A stretch of DNA of 64,000 bases, taken from the NCBI RefSeq assembly GCF_900113005.1, contig NZ_FONW01000002.1, positions 682,001-746,000 on the forward strand, given 5' to 3'. Below are positions 43,359-52,614 of the stretch, one piece after another. A program made the position numbers and the translations under genes. Under the pieces are notes generated by a model, which had not been told where the DNA came from, did no database searches, and worked only from the letters and a program-made list of their open reading frames with translations. The stretch is from Sunxiuqinia elliptica. GTDB lineage: Bacteria; Bacteroidota; Bacteroidia; Bacteroidales; Prolixibacteraceae. Position 1 is the stretch's first letter. Each line of letters starts with the position of its first letter.

Positions 43359-44297
43359 ATGGCTAAAAAGGCTCCTTTAAAGATTTTTACAGGTACAGCA
43401 ACAAAGTATCTAACAACTGAAATTTGTAAGAGTGTTAATGTTGACCTGGGGAAATCTTCCTGCCCCGTTTTCGCTGATGGTGAGTTTGAACCGTGTTATG
43501 AAGAGACGATTCGTGGGGCACATGTATTCATCGTTCAGTCTACTTTCCCAACTTCTGACAACTTTATGGAGTTGTTGTTGATGATTGATGCGGCTAAAAG
43601 AGCGTCGGCATATAAGATTATTGCCTGTATTCCGTATTTTGGATATGCTCGTCAGGACCGTAAAGATAAACCACGCGTTTCAATTGGTGCAAAACTGATG
43701 GCAGACTTGCTTTCGGCTGCAGGAGTTGACCGCGTTATTACGATGGATTTACATGCTGATCAGATTCAGGGATTCTTTAATGTTCCTGTTGATCACTTGT
43801 TTGCTTCGGCACTGTTTATTCCATACATCCAAAAAATGGGATTGCGTGACATCGTTATAGCGTCACCAGATGTAGGTGGAACCAAACGTGCAAATACCTA
43901 TGCCCGAATGCTGGGAACTGATATGGTAATCTGCCACAAATCGCGTGCAAAAGCAAACGTGGTAGGCAGCATGACCTTGATTGGTGATGTTCGGGATAAG
44001 GATGTGATTATTGTTGATGACTTGATTGATACAGCTGGAACAATTACAAAAGCAGCTGGATTGATGATCAAAGAAGGAGCTAACTCTGTGCGTGCATTTG
44101 CTGCTCACGGATTGTTGTCAGGCCCTGCTTACGAACGAATTGAAGAATCAGCCTTGCAAGAGGTTTATTTTACTAACTCTATTCCGCCTAAAAAGGAATC
44201 GAGCAAAATTAAATACATCTCGGTTGCTGACGCTTTTGGTGAAGCAATTCAACGCGTGTATAAAAATGAATCGATTAGTTCGTTATTCTTTAAATAA
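43359..44297 (+). CDS. prs: Ribose-phosphate pyrophosphokinase
   Basis: Prs makes PRPP from ribose-5-phosphate and ATP for nucleotide, histidine and tryptophan synthesis. The flexible-loop and catalytic regions are clear: YFGYARQDRKDKPR (about 88-101), DLHADQIQGFFNVPVDHL (about 128-145) and the PRPP motif DVIIVDDLIDTAGT (about 213-226). Length is 312. It precedes rplY by 110 bp, a common prs-rplY-pth order across bacteria. Confidence 0.96.
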   Translation: MAKKAPLKIFTGTATKYLTTEICKSVNVDLGKSSCPVFADGEFEPCYEETIRGAHVFIVQSTFPTSDNFMELLLMIDAAKRASAYKIIACIPYFGYARQDRKDKPRVSIGAKLMADLLSAAGVDRVITMDLHADQIQGFFNVPVDHLFASALFIPYIQKMGLRDIVIASPDVGGTKRANTYARMLGTDMVICHKSRAKANVVGSMTLIGDVRDKDVIIVDDLIDTAGTITKAAGLMIKEGANSVRAFAAHGLLSGPAYERIEESALQEVYFTNSIPPKKESSKIKYISVADAFGEAIQRVYKNESISSLFFK

Positions 44298-44302
44298 TTT
44301 AA

Positions 44303-44310
44303 TAAATTTG
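44303..44310 (+). promoter_or_regulatory. Bacteroidota -7 box of rplY
   Basis: TAAATTTG matches TAnnTTTG and starts just after the prs stop codon. It would give an approximately 90-base leader for rplY. Confidence 0.6.
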
Positions 44311-44327
44311 CCCCGCTTTTTCCAACG

Positions 44328-44369
44328 GCATAATGGTTATGTATGCTGTTTGCCCTTTTAACAAAAGGG
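44328..44369 (+). promoter_or_regulatory. Two-hairpin leader of rplY
   Basis: GCATA (44328-44332) pairs with TATGC (44342-44346), and CCCTTTT pairs with AAAAGGG around AAC (44353-44369). A G-rich AGGGAGGA follows. The leader may fold for L25 autocontrol, by analogy with other ribosomal-protein leaders; nothing here proves that. Confidence 0.4.
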
Positions 44370-44407
44370 AGGACTGAGTACCATAATTAATTTAAAACAT
44401 TTTTAAA

Positions 44408-45016
44408 ATGAAATCAATCGACATTAAAGGCCAGATTCGTGAAGGTCTTGGAAAGAAAGAATCAAAAAAATTAAGAAACGAAGGAAAAGTACCATGTGTA
44501 CTTTATGGTGGCGAAGAGCCAATTCACTTCTTTGCGACAACTGGTGATTTTCGTCCATTAATTTATTCTCCTGACGTTTACTTAATTAATCTGGAAATTA
44601 ACGGTGAAGTGCACAGCGCTATCATGCAAGATGTTCAATTCCACCCGGTTGAAGAGCAAATTTTGCACGTTGACTTCTTGAAAACAACTGAAGAGAAGCC
44701 AGTTAAAATTGAAGTTCCGATTAAAGTTACTGGATATGCAAAAGGTATGCGTTCAGGTGGTAAGTTGAAAGTAAACTTGCGCCGTCTGCGTGTAAAAGCA
44801 TTGGCTAAAGACCTGCCAGACGTAATCAACGTTGATATTACCAAACTTGGTTTGGGTGACAGCGTTAAAGTTGGTGAGTTGGAGTTGGAAAACATTGAAT
44901 TCTTGAACTCAAAATCAGTTCCTGTTGTTTCAATTATCATCACTCGTGCTGCTCGTGCCGCTATGGGGACAGCTGCTGCTGGAAATGATGATGAAGAAGA
45001 AGCAACTGAAGAATAA
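44408..45016 (+). CDS. rplY: 50S ribosomal protein L25/general stress protein Ctc
   Basis: This is the long (TL5/Ctc) form of L25, which binds 5S rRNA. Residues 1-95 are the L25 domain, with [15 protein letters not shown] as the rRNA-binding part. Residues 100-185 are the C-terminal beta domain. The last 15 residues are acidic (DDEEEATEE). Length is 202. It is followed by pth with an 85-base gap. Confidence 0.95.
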   Translation: MKSIDIKGQIREGLGKKESKKLRNEGKVPCVLYGGEEPIHFFATTGDFRPLIYSPDVYLINLEINGEVHSAIMQDVQFHPVEEQILHVDFLKTTEEKPVKIEVPIKVTGYAKGMRSGGKLKVNLRRLRVKALAKDLPDVINVDITKLGLGDSVKVGELELENIEFLNSKSVPVVSIIITRAARAAMGTAAAGNDDEEEATEE

Positions 45017-45101
45017 AACTTTCGGAACGACCCTATTGAATTTTGTTCTTAGGGCCGTTTCATCCGTATTGCCGGAAAATACCGAAAAAGATTTTTTACG
45101 G

Positions 45102-45668
45102 ATGAAATATTTAATAGTAGGACTAGGTAATCCGGGGAGTGAATATGAGAACACCCGGCATAACATAGGATTTAAAATATTGGACGCTCTTGCTGATGCG
45201 TCCAATATTGTTTTTAGCGATAAACGTTATGGCTTTGTAACCGAGTACAAGTTTAAAGCTCGAACGTTTGTTTTGCTGAAACCCACTACTTATATGAATC
45301 TTAGTGGGAAAGCAGTAAATTATTGGTTGCAGAAGGAAAAAATTCCATTCGAAAACCTTTTGATATTGACTGATGATTTGGCCTTGCCTTTTGGGACATT
45401 GCGGCTACGAGGAAAAGGTGGAGATGCAGGTCATAATGGATTGAAGAGTATTCAACAAGTTACCGGACGTAGCGACTACGCTCGTTTACGGTTTGGAATT
45501 GGGAACGATTTTCATCCCGGGCAACAGGTGGACTATGTGTTGGATGAATGGGACGAAGAAGAGAAAGCAGCTCTACCCGAAAAAATTGATACTTGCGTCC
45601 AGATTATTAAGAGTTTTGGTACCATTGGTGTTGCACGCACCATGAATCAATTCAATAAACGGAAATGA
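45102..45668 (+). CDS. pth: Peptidyl-tRNA hydrolase
   Basis: Pth releases peptides from prematurely dropped peptidyl-tRNA. The frame is open from 44925 inside rplY, but the ATG at 45102 ([24 protein letters not shown] region) gives the canonical start and 188 residues. The catalytic His is in TRHNIG. The conserved [14 protein letters not shown] and [11 protein letters not shown] are intact. It ends one base before the S4 gene, so the two are coupled. Confidence 0.95.
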   Translation: MKYLIVGLGNPGSEYENTRHNIGFKILDALADASNIVFSDKRYGFVTEYKFKARTFVLLKPTTYMNLSGKAVNYWLQKEKIPFENLLILTDDLALPFGTLRLRGKGGDAGHNGLKSIQQVTGRSDYARLRFGIGNDFHPGQQVDYVLDEWDEEEKAALPEKIDTCVQIIKSFGTIGVARTMNQFNKRK

Positions 45669-45669
45669 C

Positions 45670-46050
45670 ATGGGAGACCAGGTTCGCGTTGATAAATGGC
45701 TATGGGCAGTTCGGGTTTTTAAAACTCGAAGCATAGCAACTGATGCTGTTCGTAAAGGACGGGTGATGATTGATGACTTGCCTGTAAAGCCATCGCGCGT
45801 ACTGAAAGTAGGAGATGTGGTTCAGGTGCGCAAGTCTCCGGTAACCTACCGTTATCGGGTGTTGAAATTGGCCGAAAAACGTATGGGAGCTAAATTGGTT
45901 AGCGACTATATGGAAGACATAACGCCACAAACGGAATTGGAGGTTCTGGAAGTCCAAAAAAATATGGGCTGGTTTCAGCGTGAGCGCGGAACAGGACGTC
46001 CGACCAAAAAAGAACGACGAGACTTGGATAACTTTTTTGAAAATGATTAG
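45670..46050 (+). CDS. S4-domain RNA-binding protein, HSP15-like
   Basis: The 126-residue basic protein opens with an S4 domain: VRVDKWLWAVRVFKTRSIATDAVRKG is its first helical pair, and VMIDDLPVKPSRVLKVGDVV its strand part. The C-terminal tail is basic (GRPTKKERRDLDNFF). The architecture matches Hsp15/HslR, which rescues nascent-chain-carrying 50S subunits after heat shock. It lies one base from pth and two bases from the DUF4924 gene, in a translation-quality operon. Confidence 0.87.
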   Translation: MGDQVRVDKWLWAVRVFKTRSIATDAVRKGRVMIDDLPVKPSRVLKVGDVVQVRKSPVTYRYRVLKLAEKRMGAKLVSDYMEDITPQTELEVLEVQKNMGWFQRERGTGRPTKKERRDLDNFFEND

Positions 46051-46052
46051 CC

Positions 46053-46595
46053 ATGTTAATTGCTAAGGAAAAACGGAAAAAGAATATTGCAGAGTACATT
46101 CTTTACTTATGGCAAGTGGAGGATTTGTTGCGGGCTTTAAAATTCGATCCAGAGCAAATTGATCAGAATTTGGTGGCGCGGTTCGAAGTGGATAAGGATA
46201 CGCGAAAAGAAATTGCTGATTGGTATCAGAATCTCGCGCTTATGATGGAGAAAGAGCGGATCACCCAGCAAGGGCACCTTCAGTTTGTTTTGAACCTGAT
46301 TGATGATTTATACCAATTCCATTTGCAGTTATTGGGGACCAGAAAAGATCCTCAGTATCCAGCTTTGTTTCAATTGGCAAAGCCTGTCATTGAAGAATTT
46401 AAAACAAAAAGTGCCACTCAGGAGGACAATGATATCCGGTTTGCTTTTCAGGCACTATACAGCATTGTACTTTTGCGCTTGCAGAAAAAGGAAATCTCGA
46501 CTTCCACGCAGACGGCAATGGAGCATATTAGTAAGCTGATAGCGCATTTGTCAGCCCGCTACCTTCAATTTGAACAAGGCAAGTTTGAGCTTTAA
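46053..46595 (+). CDS. DUF4924 family protein
   Basis: This 180-residue helical cytoplasmic protein (opening MLIAKEKRKKNIAEYILYLW) belongs to the Bacteroidota-specific DUF4924 family. No motif suggests a reaction. It starts two bases after the S4 gene, and its stop overlaps the end of the convergent DCC gene by four bases. From its operon I infer a link to translation or ribosome rescue, without direct evidence. Confidence 0.8.
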   Translation: MLIAKEKRKKNIAEYILYLWQVEDLLRALKFDPEQIDQNLVARFEVDKDTRKEIADWYQNLALMMEKERITQQGHLQFVLNLIDDLYQFHLQLLGTRKDPQYPALFQLAKPVIEEFKTKSATQEDNDIRFAFQALYSIVLLRLQKKEISTSTQTAMEHISKLIAHLSARYLQFEQGKFEL

Positions 46596-46999
46596 ATAAA
46601 ACGGTCTTTATCCTCCGGATTTGGAAGCATGCAGCTTGTTCGTTTCCCAAACCATCGAAAGCGTTTAGCCGCAACCCAGCGGTAGAGCTGATTACGCCAT
46701 GAGTGAGGTAAAATCTTCGCAATATTGGCTAAAAGAAATATTCCACCCAATTGGTTTGCTATTCGGAGTATCGCATCTGCATGGGTGTAGTGGTTCCCAG
46801 CTTCTATTAGAATAATCGAATCGATCGTTTCGGGGATGGCTCGTTCTTTTTTGATTTGCTCTCCGATGGCATTACTTAGTGGACTAAAAAGAAACTGTTT
46901 TTTCTGGTCGTATTTTAGTATCAATTGAACAGACCGACTACAGAGATGACAATACCCATCAAACAAGATAATGCTCTTATCTCTGGGAAGCTTGATCAT
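46592..46999 (-). CDS. DCC-family (DUF393) thiol-disulfide oxidoreductase-like protein
   Basis: The family hallmark is IILFDGYCHLCSRS, with Cys17 and Cys20 as the paired cysteines after the DG. The remaining 115 residues are typical of the fold, including ILKYDQKKQFLFSPLSN and the C-terminal tryptophan/arginine-rich end with KRFRWFGK. The activity is unproven for most members. It overlaps the amidase gene by four bases (ATGA) and so belongs to that transcript. Confidence 0.88.
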   Translation of the reverse strand: MIKLPRDKSIILFDGYCHLCSRSVQLILKYDQKKQFLFSPLSNAIGEQIKKERAIPETIDSIILIEAGNHYTHADAILRIANQLGGIFLLANIAKILPHSWRNQLYRWVAAKRFRWFGKRTSCMLPNPEDKDRFI

Positions 47000-48024
47000 T
47001 TATTGTTTTTAAAATCGAGTAAAAGTCCTTCTGCAAGCCAGTTGGCCAACGCCTGGCGGTTATTGCTTTTGATAAAGCGTTGTTGGTCCCGATAGTGATT
47101 GATGTTCCCTAGTTCAATAAAAACAGCAGGAGGGTAGCTATATTTCAGGACATATAAATTGCGGCTCGAAACTGTTCCGTGGTATCCTCGGTTAGGCTGA
47201 TGTGTGTCGTATTTCCTTTTAAATGTTTGCTGAAGGTTTCCTGCTAATTTCTTTCCTGTTTTACTTCGTTTGTCATGGTAAAAGAAAACATCAATATCTT
47301 GCCCCTTACTTCTCGAATCAACATGGGTGATGACTAAACGCTGAAAGCTGCCACGGTGCTTCATATACAACTTATTGACAGCATCTTTTCGTTGCCGAAG
47401 CCGCTTTAGTTGGTTGTGCGGAATGGTCAGTTTAGGATAACAAGTTTCGTCTTTGTCGGGCTTCAAAAAACTTGCATCACGAATGCCATCATTTTCATCC
47501 CGCGTAATCATGTAAACTAAAGCACCATGCTCGATCAGGCGCCGGGCTAACCTGAGCGTGACATCATAGGCGTATTCGTCCTCGCATAAGGTATGATTTC
47601 CATAGCGTCCAACAGCACCGGGATCAGGTCCTCCATGCCCGCTTACCAAATAGTAAATAGCTCCTTGTAGTGCATTGTCAATGGGTTTTACCTGTTCGTA
47701 AGTTTTTCCAAAAATAGGGTAGATTGCCCCGCCGGAACTAACCGGTTGAGTGGTTTGTGCTTTGTTGGGTAATCTGTAGCTTTGTCCGACGTAAAGGCTG
47801 TTGTTTTTACCCAACTTATTTTTGTTTAATTCGATAAAGGCATTTAAATGTTCTGATGGTGATAGATCATGACGCTTGAGTAAACTGTAAATTCCTTCAC
47901 CATCTTTTGCGACGGTTGTTGGGTAGTCTTGAGCTATCGAGGCCAAGCTTAAAAAAAAGAAAATCAGTGTAAGTGAAAATTTATAGGAAAGGCTCAACAA
48001 TTGGCCTGAAAATCGGTTCTTCAT
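46996..48024 (-). CDS. N-acetylmuramoyl-L-alanine amidase with LysM domain
   Basis: A signal peptide (about 1-31) leads to a LysM-like peptidoglycan-binding segment (about 35-85, DGEGIYSLLKRHDLSPSEHL) and an Amidase_3 zinc domain (about 125-335). Likely metal ligands are the histidine in SGHGGPDPGAVG, a glutamate in CEDEYAYD, and the histidine in VITHVDSRS. The last residues FIELGNINHYRDQQ carry the catalytic glutamate region. It cuts stem peptides from glycan strands in the periplasm. It is followed by the DCC gene and is divergent from the nucleotidase genes. Confidence 0.88.
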   Translation of the reverse strand: MKNRFSGQLLSLSYKFSLTLIFFFLSLASIAQDYPTTVAKDGEGIYSLLKRHDLSPSEHLNAFIELNKNKLGKNNSLYVGQSYRLPNKAQTTQPVSSGGAIYPIFGKTYEQVKPIDNALQGAIYYLVSGHGGPDPGAVGRYGNHTLCEDEYAYDVTLRLARRLIEHGALVYMITRDENDGIRDASFLKPDKDETCYPKLTIPHNQLKRLRQRKDAVNKLYMKHRGSFQRLVITHVDSRSKGQDIDVFFYHDKRSKTGKKLAGNLQQTFKRKYDTHQPNRGYHGTVSSRNLYVLKYSYPPAVFIELGNINHYRDQQRFIKSNNRQALANWLAEGLLLDFKNNK

Positions 48025-48135
48025 TGAATTAAAACTATTTTTTATAAGAACGAATTGTTAAGTTTAATGTTTATAAGAAACAACAAAAACGTAATTGGGA
48101 ATAAAGCTATTTTTTATTCCGGAAAAATAAAACGA

Positions 48136-48894
48136 ATGCGCTACTCATTTATCCTCATCATGCTGTTGATAATCTCTTTTTCCTGCAAAACTCCTCTGAG
48201 TGTCAGTTCTGTGGAAATGGATAATATTTCGAACCAACCAAGCAGTTTTTCTGATGATTCAGCCATTGTTCGGCTTGTTGCTCCTTACCGGCAAAGTTTG
48301 GAAGAAGATATGTCCGAGGTATTGGCCATCTCTTCCGAAGAGTTAAGTAAAGCAAAGCCGGAAAGTAAGCTTTCAAATTTTGTGGCCGACTTACTGATGA
48401 ATTCAGGAAAATCATACTGTCGAATGAATAATAAAGCTTTTTCGCCCGATATGGCCTTTGTTAATTACGGAGGATTAAGAACCAGCTTGCCACGTGGAGA
48501 AGTTACTGTGGGAAAGATTTATGAGCTGATGCCATTTGAAAATGAAATGGTGTTACTGAAATTGCCTGGAGCAACCATGATGAAGTTTTTGAAGCTAGTG
48601 GCTGCCCGAGGAGGTGATGGAATCGCGGGAGTCAAGCTGGGAATACAAGCAGATGGTTCAATCTCGAGCTTGCAAATTGGCGGACGAACGTTCAATGAGG
48701 CTCAGGACTATTGGTTGGTTACCAACGATTATATTGCCGGAGGTGGTGATGCCATGACAATGCTTGCAGAAGCTACGGAATATCTGGGGACAGGCTTGAG
48801 GATTCGGGATCTTATAATTGATAGCTTGAAGCAAAATTACAAGGACGGGAAACGCATACGGATTGAATTGGACGGGAGGTTTTACTATGAGTAA
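48136..48894 (+). CDS. 5'-nucleotidase C-terminal-domain lipoprotein (half of a split enzyme)
   Basis: The open frame starts at 48055, but the ATG at 48136 gives a proper lipoprotein signal (hydrophobic run ending IISFSC, lipid cysteine near residue 17). The rest is the substrate-binding C-terminal domain of UshA-type nucleotidases: NYGGLRTSLPRGEVTVGKIYELMPFENE is clear, as is NDYIAGGGDAMTML near the end. The catalytic domain is missing here and is encoded by the next gene, which overlaps by eight bases. Confidence 0.88.
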   Translation: MRYSFILIMLLIISFSCKTPLSVSSVEMDNISNQPSSFSDDSAIVRLVAPYRQSLEEDMSEVLAISSEELSKAKPESKLSNFVADLLMNSGKSYCRMNNKAFSPDMAFVNYGGLRTSLPRGEVTVGKIYELMPFENEMVLLKLPGATMMKFLKLVAARGGDGIAGVKLGIQADGSISSLQIGGRTFNEAQDYWLVTNDYIAGGGDAMTMLAEATEYLGTGLRIRDLIIDSLKQNYKDGKRIRIELDGRFYYE

Positions 48895-49810
48895 CAGAAG
48901 AAAATTTATACAGCAACTTACAGCAGCTTCATTCGGGTTAGGATTAACAGGAAAGTCAATTGATTTGCTGGCTGATGAAGGACTAAAAACCTTAACGATC
49001 TTGCATACAAATGATGTACATTGTCATATTGATCCTTTTCCCGAAAATCATTCCTTTTTCAAGGGGCGGGGCGGATTAGCTCGTATGTCAAGTTTGGTAA
49101 CCCGGATCAGAAGAGAACAATCCAATGTTCTGTTGTTGGATGCGGGAGATATGTTTCAAGGAACACCTTACTTCAACTATTATAAAGGGGAGCTTATTCT
49201 GAAAGTAATGACCGAAATGGGCTATGATGCTTCTACTTTAGGAAACCATGAATTTGATAATGGACTAAAAGGAATTGCAGATGTGATCGATTATGCTGGT
49301 TTTCCATTGGTATGTAGTAATTATGACTTTTCGAATACCCCTTTGGTAAATACCTTCCCTGATTATTTGATCTTTAGAAAAGATGGAATTAAGGTTGGTA
49401 TTTATGGTTTAGGAATTGAGTTGGATGGCCTCGTTAGTCAGTCCAATTATGGAGATGCGGTTTACCTGGACCCAGTGAAAGTTGCACAGGAAAAGGAGGC
49501 TTACCTAAAAAATGAAAGAGGATGCGACTTGGTCATTTGTTTGTCGCATTTAGGCTTGGAGTATAAAGAGGCAAAGATTTCGGATAAACTTTTGGCCAAA
49601 CAAACACATTTTACCGATTTAATTATTGGTGGTCATACGCATTCCTTTTTAGATGCCCCATTGGAATTGAAAAATGCAGATGGAAACCGAATTGTGGTTA
49701 ACCAGGCTGGCTGGGGCGGAATGGTGCTTGGACGAATCGATTTTATTTTTGACCGAACTAAAAAGCAGGCAGCAGGACTTGTGGCTCAGAATATCCCGAC
49801 TTCCTTATGA
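48887..49810 (+). CDS. Metallophosphatase catalytic half of a split 5'-nucleotidase, Tat-type signal
   Basis: I choose the ATG at 48887 (MSNRRKFIQQL), giving 307 residues. The start has a twin-arginine-like motif NRRKFIQ with a following hydrophobic stretch. The two-metal site is complete: HTNDVHCHI (Asp, His), DAGDMFQG (Asp), GNHEFDNG (Asn, His) and GGHTHSF (His). It lacks the C-terminal nucleotide-binding domain, which the overlapping upstream gene supplies. Together they should hydrolyse extracytoplasmic nucleotides to nucleosides and phosphate. Its stop overlaps lnt by four bases. Confidence 0.9.
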   Translation: MSNRRKFIQQLTAASFGLGLTGKSIDLLADEGLKTLTILHTNDVHCHIDPFPENHSFFKGRGGLARMSSLVTRIRREQSNVLLLDAGDMFQGTPYFNYYKGELILKVMTEMGYDASTLGNHEFDNGLKGIADVIDYAGFPLVCSNYDFSNTPLVNTFPDYLIFRKDGIKVGIYGLGIELDGLVSQSNYGDAVYLDPVKVAQEKEAYLKNERGCDLVICLSHLGLEYKEAKISDKLLAKQTHFTDLIIGGHTHSFLDAPLELKNADGNRIVVNQAGWGGMVLGRIDFIFDRTKKQAAGLVAQNIPTSL

Positions 49811-51411
49811 AACCAATCAATCAAATTTTATTGGCATTATTGAGTGGATTACTTTTAGCCTTGCCATGGATGGGATTAGCTCCTGGCTGGATTTTGTTTG
49901 TTGGCTTAGTGCCACTATTGGCTCTTGAAAATAATTTTGATAGAAGTAAGACGACTTCATCTGCAAGCCAATTTTTTCGATATGCTTTCCTGGCTTTTTT
50001 TATCTGGAACCTGCTTTCATGTTGGTGGATTATGCGTTCCCATTTGGTTGGAATGTTGACCATTGTGTCTATGAACGCTTTGTTGATGGCAGGTGTTTGG
50101 TGGCTTTTCCATCTCATGAAGAGGCGATTTAATGTTGGGCTTGGTTACTTTTCTTTTTTGGCATTCTGGCTGGCTTTTGAGTACATACACTTTAACTGGG
50201 ATTTGGAATGGCCATGGATGACTCTGGGGAATGGCTTTGCAAATCAGGTAAAACTGATTCAATGGTATGAATATACCGGAGTCTTGGGAGGTTCTGCTTG
50301 GATTTTAGGGACGAACCTGCTTATTTATCGAGCAATTGAACGAAGTCGTCAGAAACAATGGTTTCACGTGTTTGGACGAGGGACGCTGGCGATCTTATTG
50401 GTGCTAGTTCCGGCTTTAATATCAAAGCGCTTATACAATCAACAGGCTTTAGGCGGAGAAGAAACCTGTCACGTGTTGGTATTGCAGCCGAATGTTAATT
50501 CGCAATCTGAAAAGTTTAAAGAGGGGAATGAGTATAAACAGCAAAAACAGCTTATTTATTGGGTTGACTCTTTGGTTGACGAGCAAACTGACTTTGTTTT
50601 GGCTCCGGAAACTGCTTTACCCGTGGTTATTTCCAGCGATAGCTTGGCCTATAGTAAATGGCTGGCTCCTTTTGTGCATCGAACAGACAAGGCAGCGATG
50701 CCGGATATTGCATTGGGGGTTTATACGCGCGAAGATTATTCGGCAGAAGACCGCTCAGCAACCGCCAGGTATGATGATGAGACAAAAAGCTATTTTGACG
50801 TTTACAATGCAGCTTTGTTGGTGAATGCTTCAGGAGATATTCAAGAGTACCGAAAGAATAAGCTGGTAAGTGGGGTCGAAAAGATGCCCTATAGTCGCTA
50901 CTTTTCATGGATTGAACGGTTTGTTGTTGATATGGGGGGTGTGACAGGGAGTTTAGGCCGAACAGAAATGCCTTCAGTGGTGAAAGCAAGTGACGGTGTG
51001 CTTATTGCTCCGGTTATTTGTTTTGAATCTGTTTTTGGCGCCAATATAGGCCAACAAGTAAAACAGGGTGCCAACCTGATTTTTATTTTAACAAACGATG
51101 GTTGGTGGGAAGATGCTGAAGGTATTCAACAGCATTTGGCTTTAGCCCGACTTCGTGCGATTGAAACCAGAAGGAGCATTGCTCGTTCTGCGAATACCGG
51201 TATTTCGGCATTCATTGATAAGTATGGTAATTTATTGCAGGTAAGCGCTTGGAATCAGGAAGTAGCTCTCAAAGGAGAACTCGAACTTAGTCATGAGCTT
51301 ACATTTTACGTTCAGAATGGTGATTATCTGGGGCGTGCGAGTTTGTTTGTTAGTGTTATGCTTCTTTTATACCTACTGGTTCAGCGCCAAGTAAAGAAGG
51401 AGGAGCGCTAA
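49807..51411 (+). CDS. lnt: Apolipoprotein N-acyltransferase
   Basis: Lnt adds the third acyl chain to lipoproteins at the inner membrane. Several hydrophobic segments occupy residues 5-210. The carbon-nitrogen hydrolase domain holds the catalytic triad: Glu268 in LAPETALP, Lys352 in YRKNKLV and Cys405 in VICFESVF. A last membrane segment lies at about 510-528. The 534 residues are full length. It is the third gene of the overlapping nucleotidase-lnt cluster; one partner is itself a lipoprotein. Confidence 0.95.
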   Translation: MKPINQILLALLSGLLLALPWMGLAPGWILFVGLVPLLALENNFDRSKTTSSASQFFRYAFLAFFIWNLLSCWWIMRSHLVGMLTIVSMNALLMAGVWWLFHLMKRRFNVGLGYFSFLAFWLAFEYIHFNWDLEWPWMTLGNGFANQVKLIQWYEYTGVLGGSAWILGTNLLIYRAIERSRQKQWFHVFGRGTLAILLVLVPALISKRLYNQQALGGEETCHVLVLQPNVNSQSEKFKEGNEYKQQKQLIYWVDSLVDEQTDFVLAPETALPVVISSDSLAYSKWLAPFVHRTDKAAMPDIALGVYTREDYSAEDRSATARYDDETKSYFDVYNAALLVNASGDIQEYRKNKLVSGVEKMPYSRYFSWIERFVVDMGGVTGSLGRTEMPSVVKASDGVLIAPVICFESVFGANIGQQVKQGANLIFILTNDGWWEDAEGIQQHLALARLRAIETRRSIARSANTGISAFIDKYGNLLQVSAWNQEVALKGELELSHELTFYVQNGDYLGRASLFVSVMLLLYLLVQRQVKKEER

Positions 51412-51876
51412 AAAAAGACAAAAAGAATCCGCATTAATTCTTTTGTGTAAAATCCCTAATCAAAAGGATTTGAGTGCCTGGTCGATCAGACTTCCACCGG
51501 TAGCGAACTACTCACCTCGAATACTCGAGGCTACAAGGCCTGTCTTTACGTCCAAAAGCTTTCTCGGTTCAATATAAACTGTTGAATTTACCAAATTTGA
51601 ACTAATGCGGACAATATCTTTGTTATAGAACGTTTTCTTGGTTCAAATATAGTTTCCGGCGTGTGACTTTCCAAAGAAAATAGGTGATTTAATAACATTC
51701 GGTGAATATCTGCTTGATTAATAATGGTATTGCTTGTAGCCGCTACTATGAGAGGGAACTTTCATGTTTTTTATCCGTAAAAAAACTTTGGTGAATAAAG
51801 TAATTCTTGTTTCTGCTTTAGTTCCAATAACTTCCCATTTTTTTGTAAAAAAACCTTCATTTTTTTAGTGGAATAA
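51412..51876. other. Gene-free gap between lnt and the tRNA promoter
   Basis: A weak AGAAT/ATTCT hairpin sits just after lnt (about 51424-51442). A CCTCGA-type inverted repeat lies near 51517-51532. I see no gene, repeat family or clear RNA in the remainder. Confidence 0.4.
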
Positions 51877-51908
51877 TTTTGTGAAAGCGAAAAGTAGTTC
51901 TATATTTG
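51877..51908 (+). promoter_or_regulatory. Canonical Bacteroidota promoter of the tRNA genes
   Basis: TTTTG (51877-51881), 19 bases, then TATATTTG (51901-51908) match the -33/-7 consensus in both sequence and spacing. Transcription should begin about 75 bases before the tRNA-Ser. Confidence 0.85.
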
Positions 51909-51996
51909 CACGCACATTCGAAACGGGAAACACCCATCGGATGGGAAGTTCAAAAGATTATTACAAAGAGAGACGAAATTTAGTCACGATATTTCA

Positions 51997-52086
<90 letters not shown>

Positions 52087-52100
52087 ATTAAAATATTATT

Positions 52101-52175
52101 CGGGATGTAGCGCAGTCCGGTTAGCGCACCTGCTTTGGGAGCAGGGGGTCCCAGGTTCGAATCCTGGTATCCCGA
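52101..52175 (+). tRNA. tRNA-Pro (TGG)
   Basis: CGGGATG pairs with TATCCCG (one G-T wobble), with A as the discriminator. The anticodon loop CTTTGGGA has TGG and reads all proline codons. The T-arm CCAGGTTCGAATCCTGG is perfect. It lies 15 bases after tRNA-Ser and must share its transcript. CCA is not encoded. Confidence 0.96.
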
Positions 52176-52199
52176 CAAAATGGGAAACCATAGAAAATC

Positions 52200-52233
52200 A
52201 AAAGCCTGTAAATCGTATGATTTACAGGCTTTT
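52200..52233 (+). terminator. Terminator of the tRNA operon
   Basis: AAAAGCCTGTAAATC and its exact complement form a 15-bp stem with a GTAT loop, followed by ATGTTTTT. It lies 25 bases after tRNA-Pro. Confidence 0.93.
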
Positions 52234-52614
52234 ATGTTTTTGGTAAAGTCAATTCATATCAGTCAATATCACAAAAAATGTGAGTTAAACGGTGAGTTTT
52301 TTTTTTATTTAACTTCGAACTCACCAGATAGGCTTAATCGTTTGTTTTTCAGTTGTTAGTATGGGCTCGTTTTTTGTAATTTTCTGCTGATTAGAGGCTG
52401 GTATTTATGCTTGTAGGTATAGCATAATGAGTTGATTATAATGGATGAATAGTTTGGTGTAAACAGTCTGAAATGTTAGACGAAAGTCTTTTTATCTCGA
52501 TTTATTTTTTGAAGCAGGATATTTAGAAGTTGGGTAAGGAAGCAAAGTGAGCAAATAAAAGGAACATGACCAAAGTTAAAAGTTGCTAAGCAGCTTAAAA
52601 TGAATTATTAAATG
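52234..52614. other. Gene-free AT-rich gap
   Basis: I see no gene or repeat in this stretch between the tRNA terminator and the GH130 upstream region. The sequence is markedly more AT-rich than the region before the tRNAs. Confidence 0.4.

Noticed and set aside
52153-52175. tRNA-Pro 3' end as an integration (att) site
   Set aside because: No second copy of the sequence and no integrase gene are visible up to 64 kb, so the border of an island cannot be claimed.
52135-52359. 74-codon plus-strand frame after the tRNAs
   Set aside because: It starts inside tRNA-Pro and runs through the tRNA terminator.
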